Below, one piece after another: positions 62,465-64,000 of a stretch of 64,000 nucleotides of DNA. Both the position numbers and the translations under genes were made by a program. Position 1 is the stretch's first letter. Each line of letters begins with the position of its first letter. Source of the DNA: CAZVCG01 sp964626265 (GTDB lineage Bacteria; Pseudomonadota; Alphaproteobacteria; UBA9219). Below the pieces are notes generated by a model, which had not been told where the DNA came from, searched no databases, and saw nothing but the letters and a program-made list of their open reading frames with translations. The stretch lies in the NCBI GenBank assembly GCA_964626265.1, contig CAZVCG010000002.1:20492-84491 (forward strand). Direction: 5' to 3'.

Positions 62465-62953
62465 ATGATTCGCAAAACTTTCCTGAGCGCGCTGGCATTG
62501 GCGCTTCTTCTTCCGGCCTGCCAACAGACCACCAGTCCTGCTGGCGGTTGGGGCGGGGGCGAGACCTTTGGAACCCTCGGCGGCGCAGCCGCAGGCGGCT
62601 TGATCGGCAGCCAAATCGGTAAAGGCACGGGCAATGTCGCGGCCACGCTCACAGGCGTTTTGCTGGGCGGCTTTCTGGGCAACAGGATGGGAGCCATGGT
62701 TGACGAAGGCGACCGCGCCGCTGCCGCGCGCGCCGAACAACGCGCCTACACCGCGCCTATTGGCCAACAAATTACCTGGAACAACCCCAACAATGGCAAC
62801 TCGGGCGTAATCGTCCCGACGCGCGACGGTTATGACCAATACGGCGCCTATTGCCGCGAGTTCCAGCAAACGATCACGGTCGGCGGCCAAAGGCAGCAAG
62901 GCTTCGGCAAGGCATGTCAGCAGCCGGACGGAAGCTGGAGGATCGTTCAGTAG
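62465..62953 (+). CDS. 17-kDa-surface-antigen-like glycine-zipper lipoprotein
   Basis: This 162-residue protein has a lipoprotein signal ending LLLPAC, a glycine-zipper segment (GGAAAGGLIGSQIGKGTGNV) and a C-terminal domain with YCREFQQTITVGGQRQQGFG and ACQQPDGSWRIV. This architecture is that of the rickettsial 17-kDa antigen family, common in Alphaproteobacteria outer membranes. The start at 62465 follows GAGG by seven bases; the longer frame upstream is unlikely. It is divergent from the GT39-like gene. Confidence 0.88.
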   Translation: MIRKTFLSALALALLLPACQQTTSPAGGWGGGETFGTLGGAAAGGLIGSQIGKGTGNVAATLTGVLLGGFLGNRMGAMVDEGDRAAAARAEQRAYTAPIGQQITWNNPNNGNSGVIVPTRDGYDQYGAYCREFQQTITVGGQRQQGFGKACQQPDGSWRIVQ

Positions 62954-62959
62954 GAAGAA

Positions 62960-63020
62960 TACAGAGATCAGGTATCAGAATTCTTGTTTCTGATGCCTGT
63001 CATCTGTTATCTGATAACTG
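62960..63020. repeat. Intergenic repeat-like stretch before the J-domain gene
   Basis: GATCAGGTATCAGAATTC and CTGATGCCTGTCATCTG, then TTATCTGATAACTG, make a chain of short inverted units. It resembles by eye the stretch encoding the RecF N-terminus at 15019-15097. It ends just before the ATG at 63024, so the J-domain gene has no obvious ribosome binding site. Confidence 0.4.
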
Positions 63021-63023
63021 AAA

Positions 63024-63950
63024 ATGGCTGATCCCTACCAACTCCTCGGTGTATCCAAATCCGCCAGCGCGGCGGAAATCAAAAGCGCATACCGCAAGCT
63101 CGCCAAAAAACTTCATCCGGACGTCAACCCGGGCCGCAAAGACATCGAACAAAAGTTCAAAGATGTCACGGCGGCTTATGATTTGCTGTCCGATCCGGCC
63201 AAACGCGCGCGGTATGACCGTGGCGAAATCGACGCCATGGGCAACGAACGCGGCTTCGGCTTTGGACAGGGAGGCGGGCCTTTTGGGGGCCGATCACGTT
63301 CTTACCAGTACACAACAAGTGGTGGCGGCGAACCCTTCGGCGGCTTCAGCGCTGAAGATATCTTCGCCGAATTTTTCGGCGGCGGTCGTGGTCGCAGGAC
63401 GGCTCACGGAGCTTCGCCGCGCGGCGGCGACATCACTTATGCGATGACTATTCCTTTTGTCGATGCATGTTTAGGCAGTAAAAGGCGCTTCTCGCTTTCG
63501 AACCTGAAAACGGTCGATGTCAATATTCCTCCCGGATCGAACGAAGGCGATAAGCTGCGCTTACGCGGGCAAGGCTCGTCCGGCCCCGGAGGATCGGGAG
63601 ATGCGATCATCGAAATTCACATCGAGCCGCACGCCTATTTCACGCGCAAGGATAACGATATTCATCTTGAAGCGCCGGTCAGTCTGCCGGAAGCCGTCAT
63701 GGGAGCCAGCATCCGCGTGCCGACGCTGGACGGTTTCGTTTCCGTGAAGGTTCCCAAAGGCGCCAATACGGGCACGATGCTGCGCCTGAAAGGCAAAGGC
63801 GTGCCGAAAGCGCATGGCGAGCCGGGCGATATGTTCGTGAAGTTGAAAATCGTCTTGCCCGAACCTGTGCCGGACAGCCTTGGCGAAGCCCTTGAAAAAT
63901 GGGCCAAGAAGCACCCCTACGACCCGCGCAAAAAGCTGGGTTGGTCTTAG
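63024..63950 (+). CDS. cbpA: DnaJ-like co-chaperone without zinc finger (CbpA type)
   Basis: This 308-residue protein has an N-terminal J domain (YQLLGVSKSASAAEIKSAYR, HPD in LHPDVNPG), a Gly/Phe-rich linker (GFGFGQGGGPFGG) and two C-terminal substrate domains (VNIPPGSNEGDKLRLRGQGS, VKVPKGANTGTMLRLKGKG). No CxxCxGxG zinc repeats are present, so it is a class II J protein that works with DnaK. The coding region ends 50 bases before the window edge. Confidence 0.93.
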   Translation: MADPYQLLGVSKSASAAEIKSAYRKLAKKLHPDVNPGRKDIEQKFKDVTAAYDLLSDPAKRARYDRGEIDAMGNERGFGFGQGGGPFGGRSRSYQYTTSGGGEPFGGFSAEDIFAEFFGGGRGRRTAHGASPRGGDITYAMTIPFVDACLGSKRRFSLSNLKTVDVNIPPGSNEGDKLRLRGQGSSGPGGSGDAIIEIHIEPHAYFTRKDNDIHLEAPVSLPEAVMGASIRVPTLDGFVSVKVPKGANTGTMLRLKGKGVPKAHGEPGDMFVKLKIVLPEPVPDSLGEALEKWAKKHPYDPRKKLGWS

Positions 63951-64000
63951 GGTCCAGACCCAATTAACCTAGCGTTAAGCGATTGATGATTCAAGGGAAT

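Overview
The window looks like part of a moderate-GC alphaproteobacterial chromosome. Four lines of evidence support this: a divL-tsaE-amgK-murU-addB-addA order that is typical of Alphaproteobacteria, a DivL-type kinase with Tyr in place of the phospho-acceptor His, an accD-folC pair, and the TIGR02186/TauE pair. Lipid A and Kdo genes (lpxK, waaA), mlaC and lipoproteins show a Gram-negative envelope. I cannot name a genus. Four runs of N (19074-19119, 29162-29189, 34430-34454, 57457-57469) show a scaffolded draft or metagenome assembly; two of them break a reading frame.

Layout. 1-11025 (minus): addA (partial), addB, murU, amgK, tsaE, divL, with a plus-strand block of two unrecognised genes (4137-5632) inserted between addB and murU. 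11127-16216 (minus): nfuA, a universal stress protein, TIGR02186, TauE/SafE, then recF-dnaN. 16385-23074: an accessory patch on both strands holding an orphan, a Tat-exported protein, an alaC-like aminotransferase, an M16 peptidase, a flavin oxidoreductase and a degenerate isochorismatase-like protein. 23103-27543 (minus): corC, ybeY, lpxK, waaA, mlaC. 27847-36527: a Lys-rich exported peptide, folC-accD, xseA, a lipoprotein, purD, tadA, rluB, rsmD. 36575-46694: mutL, an orphan, two pentapeptide-repeat proteins, an S66 carboxypeptidase, a PRTase-like protein, a PAP2 phosphatase, a glycine-zipper lipoprotein, a proline-rich exported protein and a tandem cold-shock protein. 46719-56575 (minus): a large alpha-2-macroglobulin, NhaD, argJ, HU, KefB-type antiporter. 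56719-64000: a Mur ligase, an SGNH protein with DUF5989, tRNA-Thr(GGT), a GT39-like membrane protein, a 17-kDa-antigen-like lipoprotein and a CbpA-like J protein.

Functional themes are DNA repair (AddAB, RecF, XseA, MutL), peptidoglycan recycling and remodelling (AmgK, MurU, S66 carboxypeptidase, Mur ligase), lipid A synthesis and modification, and tRNA/rRNA modification (TsaE, TadA, RluB, RsmD, YbeY).

The most unusual signal is a set of dispersed palindromic repeats that have entered protein-coding sequence. A 105-bp element lies in frame inside amgK, hairpin units lie in frame in addB, a repeat-like stretch encodes the N-terminus of recF, and one copy supplies the stop codons of both rsmD and mutL. 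This resembles the Rickettsia palindromic elements in behaviour; I cannot say whether these particular families have been described.
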